Source of the DNA: Flavobacteriaceae bacterium UBA3611
Lineage (GTDB): Bacteria > Bacteroidota > Bacteroidia > Flavobacteriales > Flavobacteriaceae
Assembly (NCBI GenBank): GCA_002375495.1
Contig: DFLU01000012.1
Location: 159,033-223,032 of the forward strand
Direction: 5' to 3'
Length of the DNA stretch: 64,000 nucleotides
The notes under the pieces are model-generated. The model did not search any database. It was not told the DNA's origin and saw nothing but the letters and a program-made list of their open reading frames with translations. Shown here piece by piece: positions 1-8,683 of this stretch. Made by a program: the position numbers and the translations under genes. The stretch's first letter is position 1, and every line of letters begins with the position of its first letter.

Positions 1-157
1 GTTTGTATACGTATTGTAACTTAAATACTTCGCTTTTAGTATGTATGAACGAATGGAAACGTAAAAATACGCTTCTTTTTGAGAATGGAATGCTTTTACG
101 GGCAAAATTGGGTGTTTTTAGGTAGTGCTACGGAAAGTTTAAACCATTTCGTTTCCG

Positions 158-165
158 TATTTTTG
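158..165 (+). promoter_or_regulatory. Possible -7 box for the ferredoxin reductase operon
   Basis: TATTTTTG matches the Bacteroidota -7 consensus TAnnTTTG and lies 19 bases before the ATG at 185. No clear TTG sits 17-20 bases upstream, so the -33 element is missing or weak. Positions 1-157 hold no gene I can support. Confidence 0.35.
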
Positions 166-184
166 TTGAAAAATTGACACGTTT

Positions 185-1234
185 ATGAGCGAATTCCATA
201 CGCTTCAGATTGCAGCGATCGAAAAAGAAACCCCAAATTCGGTTTCCATTGCCTTCGAGATACCCGACTCCCTTAAACTTACCTTTGCCCACAAGGCGGG
301 ACAATATGTAACCATAAAACACACTGTTGGCGACCAAGAATTGCGCCGTGCGTATTCTATACACAGTACTCCAGAGAGTGAGTTGTTAAAGATTGGTGTG
401 AAAAAGGTGGAAGACGGCACCTTCTCAGTTTACGCCAACACCAAACTAAAGGCGGGCGATTCATTAGAGGTTATGCCGCCAGATGGAAAATTTTGCATTA
501 CACCCGACGCGTCCCATACTAATTACTATGCCGCATTTGCAGCAGGTAGTGGTATTACACCTGTTATTTCTATTGTCGAAACAGTACTTAAAGAAGAACC
601 CAACAGTAAATTTTTGCTTGTTTACGGAAACCAAAACCCTTTAGAAGCCATGTTTCTCAGCCAGTTGCGGGCGCTCGCAAAAGAATACCCTAACCGATTG
701 TCTTTAGAATTAATGTACAGCCGAAGCCGGGAAGAAGACGCTCGTTTTGGACGTATAGAACGCAGTACGGTAAATTACTACCTCAAAAACAAGTTTGAGT
801 TTACCACCTTTGATGCATTCTTTCTCTGCGGACCCGAACCCATGATCGACGAAGTTTCATCTACCCTAAAAGAGCAAGGGGTGAATGAAAAAATAATTCA
901 TTTTGAGCTGTTTAAAACTTCAGAAGAAGGATTGCTAAAAGAGCCACACGAAGGCGATACTACCATAACCATAACGGTAGATGATGAAACAGAAACTTTC
1001 AGCATGCCAAAAAGTAGTTCGGTATTAGAAGCGGCATTAGACAAAGGTTTGGATGCCCCGTATAGTTGTCAGGGCGGAATCTGCAGCACCTGTATTGCAC
1101 GAATCACCGAAGGAAAAGCAGAAATGCGGAAGAACCAAATTTTAACCGATGCCGAAATAGCAGAAGGTTTGGTACTTACCTGCCAAGCACATCCAACCAG
1201 TGCGACGCTCACAATTGATTATGACGACGTTTAA
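185..1234 (+). CDS. PaaE-type NAD(P)H:ferredoxin oxidoreductase with C-terminal [2Fe-2S] domain
   Basis: A 349-residue cytoplasmic flavoprotein that should pass electrons from NAD(P)H through FAD to a plant-type 2Fe-2S centre. The FAD-binding motif RAYS is at residues 55-58, the nucleotide-binding GSGITP at 121-126 and CGPEPM at 215-220. The ferredoxin domain (about 258-349) carries the four cluster cysteines C295, C300, C303 and C333 in the usual C-x4-C-x2-C...C spacing. Length and domain order match PaaE/PaaK, the reductase of phenylacetyl-CoA epoxidase. No paaABCD gene is visible nearby, so the partner is unknown and the reductase may serve another oxygenase or desaturase. It starts at an ATG 19 bases after a -7-like box and leads a short operon with the two small genes that follow. 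Confidence 0.85.
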   Translation: MSEFHTLQIAAIEKETPNSVSIAFEIPDSLKLTFAHKAGQYVTIKHTVGDQELRRAYSIHSTPESELLKIGVKKVEDGTFSVYANTKLKAGDSLEVMPPDGKFCITPDASHTNYYAAFAAGSGITPVISIVETVLKEEPNSKFLLVYGNQNPLEAMFLSQLRALAKEYPNRLSLELMYSRSREEDARFGRIERSTVNYYLKNKFEFTTFDAFFLCGPEPMIDEVSSTLKEQGVNEKIIHFELFKTSEEGLLKEPHEGDTTITITVDDETETFSMPKSSSVLEAALDKGLDAPYSCQGGICSTCIARITEGKAEMRKNQILTDAEIAEGLVLTCQAHPTSATLTIDYDDV

Positions 1235-1270
1235 TGAGATTATATTGTGGCTGTTAATGGCTCACAAACT

Positions 1271-1648
1271 ATGACACAATTTACAGCGCTTGCCACATTT
1301 ACCCTTCCGCATGAACTTGCGGTAGTACAATCGTTATTAGAATCGTACCAAATAGAGTGCTTGGTGAAAGACGAACTAACCGTACAAGTTCATAATTTCT
1401 ATTCGAATGCAATTGGTGGTATTACCTTGTCTGTAAAACCTAAAGACCTTGCACAAGCTGAATCTATTTTGAGGGAACACAATTTTGAAACACATCTTTC
1501 ACTCCAATCTGAAAACACCCTGGCGTCAGAAATTGAATTCAGCGAATCGGCACGCTTTAAATATCTAAAACTGGCAATTCAAATCATCGTAGGCGCCGCC
1601 ATTCTCGTGGTGATTGGTGTAATTTTATTGGTGCTTTTTGTGAAATGA
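1271..1648 (+). CDS. DUF2007 domain protein with C-terminal membrane anchor
   Basis: About 125 residues from the ATG at 1271. An in-frame GTG at 1247 would add eight residues, but the ATG is preferred because the conserved domain begins right after it. The first 70 residues show the DUF2007 pattern: a strand, a helix centred on VQSLLESYQIECLV, then a glycine-containing strand and ILREHNF. This is a small ferredoxin-like fold sometimes labelled putative signal-transducing protein. The last 25 residues form one hydrophobic membrane segment, so the folded part probably lies in the cytoplasm. It follows the reductase by 36 bases, and its stop overlaps the next start (ATGA at 1645). The function is not known. 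Confidence 0.7.
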   Translation: MTQFTALATFTLPHELAVVQSLLESYQIECLVKDELTVQVHNFYSNAIGGITLSVKPKDLAQAESILREHNFETHLSLQSENTLASEIEFSESARFKYLKLAIQIIVGAAILVVIGVILLVLFVK

Positions 1649-1806
1649 GCCTTCGGAAAACATGTACCCTTTGCAACAGCGACAATACCTATAAAAACAA
1701 GGTTTCAGGCAAGGCATTTGCCATTTCAGTTTTGTTGTTAGGATTTCCTATTCTTTTTTCGAAACGTAGTTATTATTGTTTCGACTGCCGACAGAACTTT
1801 AGATAA
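1645..1806 (+). CDS. Small zinc-ribbon-like membrane protein (53 aa)
   Basis: This 53-codon frame starts at 1645 in an ATGA overlap with the stop of the DUF2007 gene, a strong sign of translational coupling. The protein has CTLC near residues 7-10 and CFDC near residues 46-49. These paired CxxC knuckles flank a hydrophobic segment (AISVLLLGFPILF), so it looks like a membrane-embedded zinc ribbon. Its last eight bases overlap the 3' end of the convergent GT9 gene. It has no recognisable family. The main doubt is its size; the coupling and the two CxxC motifs argue that it is real. Confidence 0.6.
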   Translation: MSLRKTCTLCNSDNTYKNKVSGKAFAISVLLLGFPILFSKRSYYCFDCRQNFR

Positions 1807-2827
1807 GCTCATTAATTTTATTCAAAACTGTTTCCACCGAAATCGAACGCATCGCGTTTTCATATCCTTTTGGAAATTTGTTGCCATACACCGAGGTTGG
1901 GATCAGCGGGTATTCTTCTCGATTTGAAACCAATTGGTGCTCGTTGGGCTGATTAAAAGGCGTAAACCCAGCATAGGGATGCGTAACGCCCCACAATGTT
2001 AGTACGGGGATGTTGTAAAGCGCCGCCAAATGCCCATTGCTGCTGTCCATCGCAACCATAAGATCTAGGTGCGACATAATTGCCAATTCTTGCGCTAATG
2101 GTACATTGCCCGCAATATTGATTACATTTTCAAACTGATGCTCCCACTCTTTTAATATAGTTACTTCTTTTTTGCCTGCGCCAAAAAGATAGATTTTATA
2201 ACGTCCTTCTTCACTTAGGTTAAAAACAACTTCTTTCATCAAATCTAGAGGGTACATTTTGCTTTCATACGCTGCAAAAGGAGCAATCCCAATCATTTTT
2301 AGGGTATGTTTCCCAATAAGACTATAGAGGGTTGTATCGAGTTTTTCTTTGTTAGGGTATTGGTGTTCTTTTAACTGAAGTGGCAAACCAAGTTTGGCAA
2401 ACACATCGGCATAGCGTTGGTGGGTAGATGGTAATCTTTGGAGCGTTTCTGGATGGTTGGTCAGCGCTTTTTTTTCAGATCGGCCTTTGTCGATAGCCGC
2501 AGTAGACACACCTTGTAGCGAAAAATAGCTGGTGATGATTTTTGAACGGATTACCCCGTGTAGATCGGCCACGGCATCTACGCCCAGCTTCTTTGCCTCC
2601 TTTGCCAATTGAAGCAATCCCAACCCTTTGTGTTTTCCATACACTTCTGCTGGTAAAAACGTGGTGTTCTCTAAATCTTGGAATAATGGTTGCAGCCCTG
2701 GTTTTGAAACTACCGTTAGTTCTACTTCAGGATATGTATGCCGAAACACCCGCAGCACAGGAATTGTCATGGCCACATCACCCATAGCAGAGAGTCTAAT
2801 CACGAGGATGTGTTTGGGCCTTTTCAA
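1799..2827 (-). CDS. Glycosyltransferase family 9 (heptosyltransferase-like)
   Basis: A 342-residue GT-B enzyme of the ADP-heptose:LPS heptosyltransferase family (GT9). It begins with IRLSAMGD at about residues 10-17, the hallmark N-terminal motif. The C-terminal donor-binding half contains DSSNGHLAA at 261-269 followed by PVLTLWG, the usual family signature. It should add a sugar to the inner core of lipopolysaccharide at the cytoplasmic face, although the exact sugar cannot be read from the sequence. It lies 19 bases downstream of the DUF4254 gene and is probably cotranscribed with it. It converges with the small zinc-ribbon gene, with an eight-base overlap. Confidence 0.85.
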   Translation of the reverse strand: MKRPKHILVIRLSAMGDVAMTIPVLRVFRHTYPEVELTVVSKPGLQPLFQDLENTTFLPAEVYGKHKGLGLLQLAKEAKKLGVDAVADLHGVIRSKIITSYFSLQGVSTAAIDKGRSEKKALTNHPETLQRLPSTHQRYADVFAKLGLPLQLKEHQYPNKEKLDTTLYSLIGKHTLKMIGIAPFAAYESKMYPLDLMKEVVFNLSEEGRYKIYLFGAGKKEVTILKEWEHQFENVINIAGNVPLAQELAIMSHLDLMVAMDSSNGHLAALYNIPVLTLWGVTHPYAGFTPFNQPNEHQLVSNREEYPLIPTSVYGNKFPKGYENAMRSISVETVLNKINELI

Positions 2828-2846
2828 AAATAATTGGTTGGTCTTT

Positions 2847-3461
2847 TTATTTAATTCCCCCTCTTAAAACTGGGTTTAGCTCGTCGTCGTTGTACATTTT
2901 CATTTGTTTGTAAACTTTCATGTACTTACGCCCTTCTGAAATATCATCGAGCAATTGGTCTATGGCAGTACTCAAGTCTGTGCGTTGCTCTAACAATACG
3001 TCCAACTTTTTCTGACACACCGCGCGGTGTTCTGGAGAAGCCGATTCTCGGGTGGCCTCTTCATTCATATGATAAATCTTTAGTGCCAAAATGGAGAGTC
3101 TGTCTATTCCCCACGCCGGACTTTCAGTATTGATCGTGGCGCTTGGGTTTGGAGTAACGTCTTCGTATTTTTTAAGAAAGTAACTGTCTAGGTATTCCAC
3201 CATATCGGTGCGATCTTGGTTAGATGCATCAATTTTTCGCTTAAGCGCCAATGCCGAAACAGGATCTATGGCGGGATCGCGAATAATGTCTTCATAATGC
3301 CATTGCACGGTATCAATCCAGCACTTGCGGTATAATAAGTGTTCTAGCAAATCGTCATTTTCGTCGTAAGGATTCTTAAAAGGCTGGTTTACATCGTCTG
3401 CCTTGTGATATTTTACAATGGCCTCTAAAAATATCTTATTTGCTTTTTCGCTGAACATCAT
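2847..3461 (-). CDS. DUF4254 family protein
   Basis: 204 residues with no signal peptide or membrane segment, mostly helical and highly charged. The length and the N-terminal pattern (helix, then NPYD, then LLYRKCWIDTVQWHYEDIIR) fit DUF4254, a Bacteroidota family of unknown function that I recall beside heptosyltransferase genes. That is the arrangement here, with the GT9 gene 19 bases downstream. Two adjacent ATG codons (3461 and 3458) could each start it. The inference is a helper in LPS core synthesis, with no direct sequence evidence for a catalytic role. Confidence 0.75.
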   Translation of the reverse strand: MMFSEKANKIFLEAIVKYHKADDVNQPFKNPYDENDDLLEHLLYRKCWIDTVQWHYEDIIRDPAIDPVSALALKRKIDASNQDRTDMVEYLDSYFLKKYEDVTPNPSATINTESPAWGIDRLSILALKIYHMNEEATRESASPEHRAVCQKKLDVLLEQRTDLSTAIDQLLDDISEGRKYMKVYKQMKMYNDDELNPVLRGGIK

Positions 3462-3519
3462 ACCGTAAATTTTTTCTGTTTCCTATAAATAGAAAAGGTT
3501 CTATTGTTTTGTATTTCTG

Positions 3520-3527
3520 CAAAGGTA
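3520..3527 (-). promoter_or_regulatory. -7 box for the DUF4254-GT9 operon
   Basis: On the minus strand this reads TACCTTTG, an exact TAnnTTTG match and the same octamer found before tatA and gltX. It lies 58 bases before the DUF4254 start, in the 131-base gap after DUF6427. I see no good TTG at the -33 distance. Confidence 0.45.
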
Positions 3528-3592
3528 GAGAATTTGAAAATTTCCGCAGCTTCTGTTTAAACCACTTTAACTTTTGAAGTTGCCAGTGTCGA

Positions 3593-4525
3593 TTACAGTC
3601 CGAATAAAAAGAAAAGCACAATGGGAAGCACCATAAACACCCAAAGTAATACTTCTTGAAACCAAAAATCCTTTGTTTTTTCAATATAATTGGTAGTAAC
3701 CACGGCCAATGGTGCCATTAGAAATAGGGTTTCAGCACCTGTTTTTACCTCACTGAATATTGCGACACCAAAACCAACCACGAGCATCAAGGTTAGTAAA
3801 CGGTAATTGCGCTGTAGTTTTCTGGCTAAAGCTGACACTCTGATTAATCTAACGGTCACAATCCATACAATTAATGTCCCGAGGATTGTTGCGGGAATGA
3901 GAAGAACCGAGCGGTTATAGGCAGAAAAATCATATGCTAACTGGGGGCGCCATGTTGCAAACCAGGACAACGAATCGTGACGTACCAAATGATACGCAAT
4001 CGCCAGTAATGCGACCGCTAAAACTCCCATGAATGGGATAAATAACATTCTAAAGTGATTGGATGGTATTTTAAGAATAGCCCAAAACAGTGGAATAAAA
4101 AACAATAAACTCCAAAAATGGAACAAAGAAGCCAAGGCAAAATAAAGGGAGGCGTCAAACAGTTTTTTTTCAATATTTCGTTCTGACGGCAAACTAGCAA
4201 GCCGACGCAACCCTAATACGACAAAAACATTAGATGCAATTACATCCCGTTGTTCGAAAATAATAGGAAATAAGGCTACAGAAGTGGCAAACAGAAAAAT
4301 GGCATAGGTATTAATTTGGGTCAGCGAATTCTTCCTGATTACAAAATCTAGCAATAAAAGTGTAAAGAGTAACAGCAACCACATTCCAGCCTTATTCAAC
4401 ACTAAAAGCCCAGATACATTCTCTACCGTTGTGTAATAATAAGACGCTACCATGCCAAAAAGAAGGTAAATGCCACAAATAATAACATTGATAGGGTTAG
4501 ATTTACCAAAAAAGTTTGTGAGCAT
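3593..4525 (-). CDS. DUF6427 family integral membrane protein
   Basis: 310 residues with roughly eight to ten hydrophobic segments covering most of the protein. The N-terminus is short and cytoplasmic (MLTNFFGKSNPIN), and the last segment ends at the C-terminus. Flavobacterial proteins of this length and N-terminus are annotated DUF6427, of unknown function. The gene is divergent from the small DUF6341-like gene, and that gene's promoter lies across its start codon region. It precedes DUF4254 and GT9 on the same strand, which hints at a cell-envelope role; this is inference only. Confidence 0.65.
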   Translation of the reverse strand: MLTNFFGKSNPINVIICGIYLLFGMVASYYYTTVENVSGLLVLNKAGMWLLLLFTLLLLDFVIRKNSLTQINTYAIFLFATSVALFPIIFEQRDVIASNVFVVLGLRRLASLPSERNIEKKLFDASLYFALASLFHFWSLLFFIPLFWAILKIPSNHFRMLFIPFMGVLAVALLAIAYHLVRHDSLSWFATWRPQLAYDFSAYNRSVLLIPATILGTLIVWIVTVRLIRVSALARKLQRNYRLLTLMLVVGFGVAIFSEVKTGAETLFLMAPLAVVTTNYIEKTKDFWFQEVLLWVFMVLPIVLFFLFGL

Positions 4526-4546
4526 GGGTGCTGTTTTCTACTTTTG
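4516..4546 (+). promoter_or_regulatory. Promoter of the small DUF6341-like gene
   Basis: TTTG ending at 4518, then a 20-base spacer, then TACTTTTG at 4539-4546: a full match to the Bacteroidota -33/-7 pattern. The -7 box ends 18 bases before the ATG at 4565. It also covers the alternative TTG start at 4544, which argues against that start. Confidence 0.65.
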
Positions 4547-4564
4547 CAAGATAAATATAGAATT

Positions 4565-4813
4565 ATGACTTGGAAAGAAGTTTTTGAAGGAATACAGGCA
4601 TTTACAGAAAATATTCTATTTGCTCCTTACGACGCGCTACGCCTAGGAACAGACAGCTGGGCTATTAGTAATGTTTTAAACTGGATACTAATGATTATAG
4701 GCTTTGTTGCCTTTATCTATTGGATGGGTCAGTTGAAAAAATTTAACGAAAACAACGAAGAAGACCGCAGCCAAACATCGCATGGCTATTTGGGAGACGT
4801 ACCTGAGAATTAA
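4565..4813 (+). CDS. Small membrane protein, DUF6341-like
   Basis: 82 residues from the ATG at 4565. An upstream in-frame TTG at 4544 lies inside the -7 promoter box and is rejected. The N-terminal half is amphipathic (MTWKEVFEGIQAFTEN), then one membrane segment (VLNWILMIIGFVAFIYWMG) and an acidic polar tail. I recall flavobacterial proteins like this, next to DUF6427 genes, annotated as DUF6341. The function is unknown. The gene converges with purD, with a two-base gap and no terminator between them. Confidence 0.65.
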   Translation: MTWKEVFEGIQAFTENILFAPYDALRLGTDSWAISNVLNWILMIIGFVAFIYWMGQLKKFNENNEEDRSQTSHGYLGDVPEN

Positions 4814-4815
4814 TT

Positions 4816-6084
4816 TTACAGGTCGAAACCAATATCGGTTCTATAATACATCCTATCAAAATGTAGTTTTTCTATATTTTTATAGGATTTTTTTAGTGCT
4901 TTTCTGAAATCTTCATCCATTGAAGTTATCGCGATTACACGCCCTCCGTTCGTGACCAATTTTCCTTCCTTCTCTGCAGTTCCCGCGTGAAAAACAATCG
5001 AGTCTTCTATTTGATCTGCCCCTGTAATTTCTTTTCCTTTTTCGTACGCTTCAGGATATCCGCCTGAAACCACCATTACTGTAGTCGCAGCACGATTATC
5101 AATCTCTAATGTAGTGGTGTCTAACTTTTGATGGTATGTGGCTTCAAGCAAGACTACCAAATCTGTTTTGATACGCGGCAATACCACCTCTGTCTCTGGG
5201 TCTCCCATACGCACGTTGTATTCAATTACGTAGGGTTCGTCGCCTACTTTTATGAGTCCGATAAAAACAAAGCCTTTATAATCCATTTGCTCATCTTGTA
5301 GCCCCTGAACGGTAGGTTTTACAATGCGTTTTTCAATTTTCTCCATAAAAGAAGCATCTGCAAACGGAACAGGCGATATGGCGCCCATTCCACCGGTATT
5401 CAACCCTTTGTCTCCTTCGCCAATGCGCTTGTAATCTTTTGCCGTGGGTAACACTTTATAGTTTTTGCCATCGGTGAGCACAAACACGCTTAATTCGATA
5501 CCATCTAAGAATTCTTCAATGACTACGGTCGTACTTGCATCGCCAAATTTTCCGCCCAACATGGCTTCCAATTCATTTTTGGCTTCTTCAATGTCGTTTA
5601 AGATGAGTACTCCCTTTCCGGCAGCGAGTCCGTCGGCTTTCAACACGTAAGGAGCTTTCATTGTTTCAAGAAACTCTTTTCCTGCAGCTAAACTTTCCGA
5701 AGTAAAACTTGCATATGCTGCCGTTGGAATGTTGTGCTGTAACATAAATTCTTTGGCGCGTTCTTTACTGCCTTCAAGCAACGCTCCCCGTTTTGACGGA
5801 CCGATAAGCATGACGTTTTGTAGCGCCTCCTCTTCAGCAAAATAATTGGCTATACCATTTACCAAAGGGTCTTCTGGACCAACCACAACCATGTCTATCT
5901 GGTTCACGATTACACTGGCTTGTATCGCTTCAAAATCGGTTAGATCAACCTTTAAATTGGTGGCAATAGCAGCGGTACCGGCATTTCCTGGGGCCACAAA
6001 AAGTTGGTCACACAATTTGCTCTTGGCAATTTGGTATGCAAAAGTATGTTCACGGCCTCCAGAGCCCAAAATGAGTATATTCAT
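4816..6084 (-). CDS. purD: Phosphoribosylamine--glycine ligase (GAR synthetase)
   Basis: A 422-residue cytoplasmic ATP-grasp enzyme that joins glycine to 5-phosphoribosylamine, the second step of de novo purine synthesis. The N-terminus has the family motif GSGGREHTFA at residues 7-16. The ATP-grasp core includes KADGLAAGKGV near residue 150, and the metal-binding region has EYNVRMGDPETE near residue 290. Length is normal for PurD. It stands alone, with no other pur gene in the window, between the DUF6341-like gene and the adenylate-forming enzyme. A TATTTTTG -7 box lies on its strand 61 bases upstream. Confidence 0.95.
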   Translation of the reverse strand: MNILILGSGGREHTFAYQIAKSKLCDQLFVAPGNAGTAAIATNLKVDLTDFEAIQASVIVNQIDMVVVGPEDPLVNGIANYFAEEEALQNVMLIGPSKRGALLEGSKERAKEFMLQHNIPTAAYASFTSESLAAGKEFLETMKAPYVLKADGLAAGKGVLILNDIEEAKNELEAMLGGKFGDASTTVVIEEFLDGIELSVFVLTDGKNYKVLPTAKDYKRIGEGDKGLNTGGMGAISPVPFADASFMEKIEKRIVKPTVQGLQDEQMDYKGFVFIGLIKVGDEPYVIEYNVRMGDPETEVVLPRIKTDLVVLLEATYHQKLDTTTLEIDNRAATTVMVVSGGYPEAYEKGKEITGADQIEDSIVFHAGTAEKEGKLVTNGGRVIAITSMDEDFRKALKKSYKNIEKLHFDRMYYRTDIGFDL

Positions 6085-6145
6085 GGTGTTGTTTATTGGT
6101 ACGGTTTGCAGCGTCTAGGAACAGATTTCCAGACGCATAAAGATG

Positions 6146-6153
6146 CAAAAATA
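6146..6153 (-). promoter_or_regulatory. Candidate -7 box for purD
   Basis: Reads TATTTTTG on the minus strand (TAnnTTTG), 61 bases before the purD ATG in the divergent purD / adenylate-forming gene spacer. No clear TTG lies at the -33 spacing. Confidence 0.35.
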
Positions 6154-6176
6154 ACGATTTCAATATACAGTTTCGC

Positions 6177-6184
6177 TACATTTG
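6177..6184 (+). promoter_or_regulatory. Candidate -7 box for the adenylate-forming gene
   Basis: TACATTTG is an exact TAnnTTTG match, 45 bases before the ATG at 6230. The -33 element is imperfect (TTTC at 6158-6161). Confidence 0.45.
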
Positions 6185-6229
6185 TAGGACAAAAACGTCA
6201 TTTTCAAGTTGGATTTGTTCAATCTTAGT

Positions 6230-7516
6230 ATGCGCCTTAAAGGCTTCCCCCTACAGGAGGCAAAATCGCGCTTGGCCGAAATTCAACAAATCTCCGAATC
6301 CGATTACGCTGCATATATAGAAAAGGCCCGGGAGAAGATTATTTCGTACCACCTGCAACACAATCCATTCTATAAAAAATTTATCGGATCAGCAAATACA
6401 AACGATTGGCAGCAGCTGCCTGTGATGACAAAGAAAGACCTGCAAATGCCTTTAGAAGAAAGGCTTAGCGACTCGTTTACCATAAAAAAAGTACATACGG
6501 GAAAGACTTCAGGCAGCAGCGGCACACCATTGCACTATGCCAAAGATTTGTTTTGCCATGCGCTAACTTGGGCAGGTATCATCGATCGATTTGGATGGTA
6601 TGGGCTCGATTTCAACAACTCGTACCAAGCTCGTTTCTACGGAATCCCCTTGGAGTTTGTACCCTACCGAAAAGAACGGTTAAAAGACCGTTTAAGCAGT
6701 AGATATCGCTTTCCAATTTTCGACCTTTCCGAAAAAAAACTATCACAATTTTTAGACGTTTTCAGAAGAAAGAAATTCGACTACATCAACGGTCATACGA
6801 GTTCCATCGTGCTATTCGCAAAATTTTTACAAAAGAAAAATATCAAACTAACCTCCGTTTGCCCAACGTTGACGCATTGTATCGTAACCAGCGAAATGTT
6901 ATTTCCAGACGATAAACAATTACTGGAGTTGCAATTGGGTGTTCCAGTTATAAATGAATACGGTGCGAGCGAACTCGACTTGTTAGCGTTTACCAATCCC
7001 GACGGGAAATTTCAGATAAACAGTGAAAATCTGTTTTTAGAAGTTGTAGACGACCAAGGAGTACAGGTCCCCAACGGAACACCAGGTACTATTTTGGTGA
7101 CCATGCTCTATAACAAGGCCCATCCTTTTATTCGCTATGAAGTTGGCGACATTGGTGTGTTAGATGAAACCTCAACGCCTAAAAAACCGATTCTAAAAGA
7201 GTTGTTGGGCCGCGCTAATGATAATGCTGTATTGGCCAACGGAACGACAGTACCGGGACATACTTTTTATTACATTGCAAAAAGCGGAATGGGAACAGAT
7301 ACCGTAGTGCAAGAATTTGTAATTACACAGCATACTAAAAGTGATTTTACCCTTACATATGTAGCCTCACGAGAACTGAATACAGATGAAAAAAACACCT
7401 TAGAAGAGGCGTTTTTGAGATATTTAAACACGCCAATAGCCATCACTTATGAGCGTGCCAAATTCTTAGATAGAAGCAATCGAGGGAAGCTAAAACAATT
7501 TATTTCAGAACTATAA
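6230..7516 (+). CDS. PaaK/CapK-like adenylate-forming enzyme
   Basis: 428 residues from the ATG at 6230; an in-frame TTG at 6209 would add seven. The phosphate-binding motif TSGSSGTPL lies near residue 96, and the adenylate-binding region has NEYGASELDLLAF near residue 243, both typical of the phenylacetate-CoA ligase (PaaK) superfamily. Members next to polysaccharide genes are often called CapK, and their acyl substrates are mostly unknown. The downstream glycosyltransferase starts immediately after its stop (7517), so the pair is an operon at the edge of the capsule locus. A role in acylating or otherwise modifying a surface sugar is inference. Confidence 0.75.
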   Translation: MRLKGFPLQEAKSRLAEIQQISESDYAAYIEKAREKIISYHLQHNPFYKKFIGSANTNDWQQLPVMTKKDLQMPLEERLSDSFTIKKVHTGKTSGSSGTPLHYAKDLFCHALTWAGIIDRFGWYGLDFNNSYQARFYGIPLEFVPYRKERLKDRLSSRYRFPIFDLSEKKLSQFLDVFRRKKFDYINGHTSSIVLFAKFLQKKNIKLTSVCPTLTHCIVTSEMLFPDDKQLLELQLGVPVINEYGASELDLLAFTNPDGKFQINSENLFLEVVDDQGVQVPNGTPGTILVTMLYNKAHPFIRYEVGDIGVLDETSTPKKPILKELLGRANDNAVLANGTTVPGHTFYYIAKSGMGTDTVVQEFVITQHTKSDFTLTYVASRELNTDEKNTLEEAFLRYLNTPIAITYERAKFLDRSNRGKLKQFISEL

Positions 7517-8683
7517 ATGAGGCAGAAATCTATTTTATTGGTTAGCAATTATTATCCGCCAGAGCGCGGGGCGGCTCCCAATAGAATTCACATCATGGCA
7601 CAAGCACTCCAAAAAGCTGGGTACCGTGTTCAAGTAGTGTGCCCATTGCCCAATTATCCAACGGGTACGGTTTACGCTGCGTTTAAAAGGAAAGTGTATT
7701 CCAAAACGATGGAGAATGATATCGAGGTACACCGCTTGTGGTTATGGCCCAGCAAGTCTACTAACAAGCTAGTACGTTTGCTGAGCATGCTCTCTTTTTC
7801 GTTTAGCTTAAAATGGTTTTTTCTGCTAAAACGGATCCCGTCACAGGTTATCGTTCAATATTCTCCTGTTTTTGTTGGATTTACCGCAGTTTGGTGGTGT
7901 TGGTTGCTACGGAAGAAAACCATTCTTAATGTATCCGATTTATGGCCTTTGGCTGGGTTAGAAATGGGCATTTTGCAAAAAGGATGGTACTACACTTTGT
8001 TAGAAAAAATGGAACGGTTTTGCTATAGAAAGTCACATCTTATTTTGGGACAATCGGAAGAAATCCTTTCCCACATCGTGAAACAGGGCTTTCAATCACG
8101 CCGATTTTTATATCGCAACCTTCCGGCCTTCGCGCCACCTTCAGTAAATGAAACCCCTAAAAAACTCCCTATAAAAATCATGTATGCCGGATTGCTTGGT
8201 ATGGCGCAGGGACTTTCAAAAATACTGGCTGCCATCGAACTTCCACCCCATGTTGAAATACATATTTATGGAGATGGGCCCGATGCTGAAACCTTGGCAC
8301 AACCCAAAAATGTGCAGGTGATTTACAACGGTGCGGTTTCTAGGGAAACACTACACCAAGAAATAACAAAATACGACCTGGCATTTATCCCGCTGATAAA
8401 TAGAATTTACGGATCGGTTCCTTCCAAAATCTTCGAATTTACGCGCCTTGGCTTACCTGTGCTGTATATGGCCGGTGGCGAAGGTGGTGCATTAGTTTCT
8501 GAAAATAAGTTAGGCTGGGTGGTACCTGTACAAGATTTTGACGCACTCCAACAGTTTTTAAAACAACTTACCCTTGAGCAAGTTGAAGCATTTCCGAAGC
8601 AAGAAATACAACAACGAGCAATTGCAGCATTCGATTTTGAACGGCAATTCAGCTTGTTTTTAAAAGAACTGGAAATCCTTTAG
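7517..8683 (+). CDS. Glycosyltransferase family 4 (WbuB-like)
   Basis: 388 residues with a GT-B fold. The N-terminus has SNYYPPERGAAPNRI at about residues 9-23, followed by a Rossmann pattern ending in CPLPNYPTG, which is typical of WbuB-type GT4 enzymes. The C-terminal donor domain includes IYGDGPD near residue 254, then a GAVS and PSKIFEF stretch with the conserved acidic residue. It probably transfers a sugar from a nucleotide donor to the lipid-linked repeat unit. It follows the CapK-like gene with no gap and converges with the initiating transferase, overlapping its stop by four bases. This is one of the few clear glycosyltransferases in the locus. Confidence 0.85.
   Translation: MRQKSILLVSNYYPPERGAAPNRIHIMAQALQKAGYRVQVVCPLPNYPTGTVYAAFKRKVYSKTMENDIEVHRLWLWPSKSTNKLVRLLSMLSFSFSLKWFFLLKRIPSQVIVQYSPVFVGFTAVWWCWLLRKKTILNVSDLWPLAGLEMGILQKGWYYTLLEKMERFCYRKSHLILGQSEEILSHIVKQGFQSRRFLYRNLPAFAPPSVNETPKKLPIKIMYAGLLGMAQGLSKILAAIELPPHVEIHIYGDGPDAETLAQPKNVQVIYNGAVSRETLHQEITKYDLAFIPLINRIYGSVPSKIFEFTRLGLPVLYMAGGEGGALVSENKLGWVVPVQDFDALQQFLKQLTLEQVEAFPKQEIQQRAIAAFDFERQFSLFLKELEIL

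Noticed and set aside
3..122. Short open frame at the window start on the plus strand
   Set aside because: No start with support, no recognisable domain and no coding-like pattern.
4544..4564. TTG start for the DUF6341-like gene
   Set aside because: It lies inside the -7 promoter box; the ATG at 4565 fits a normal leader.
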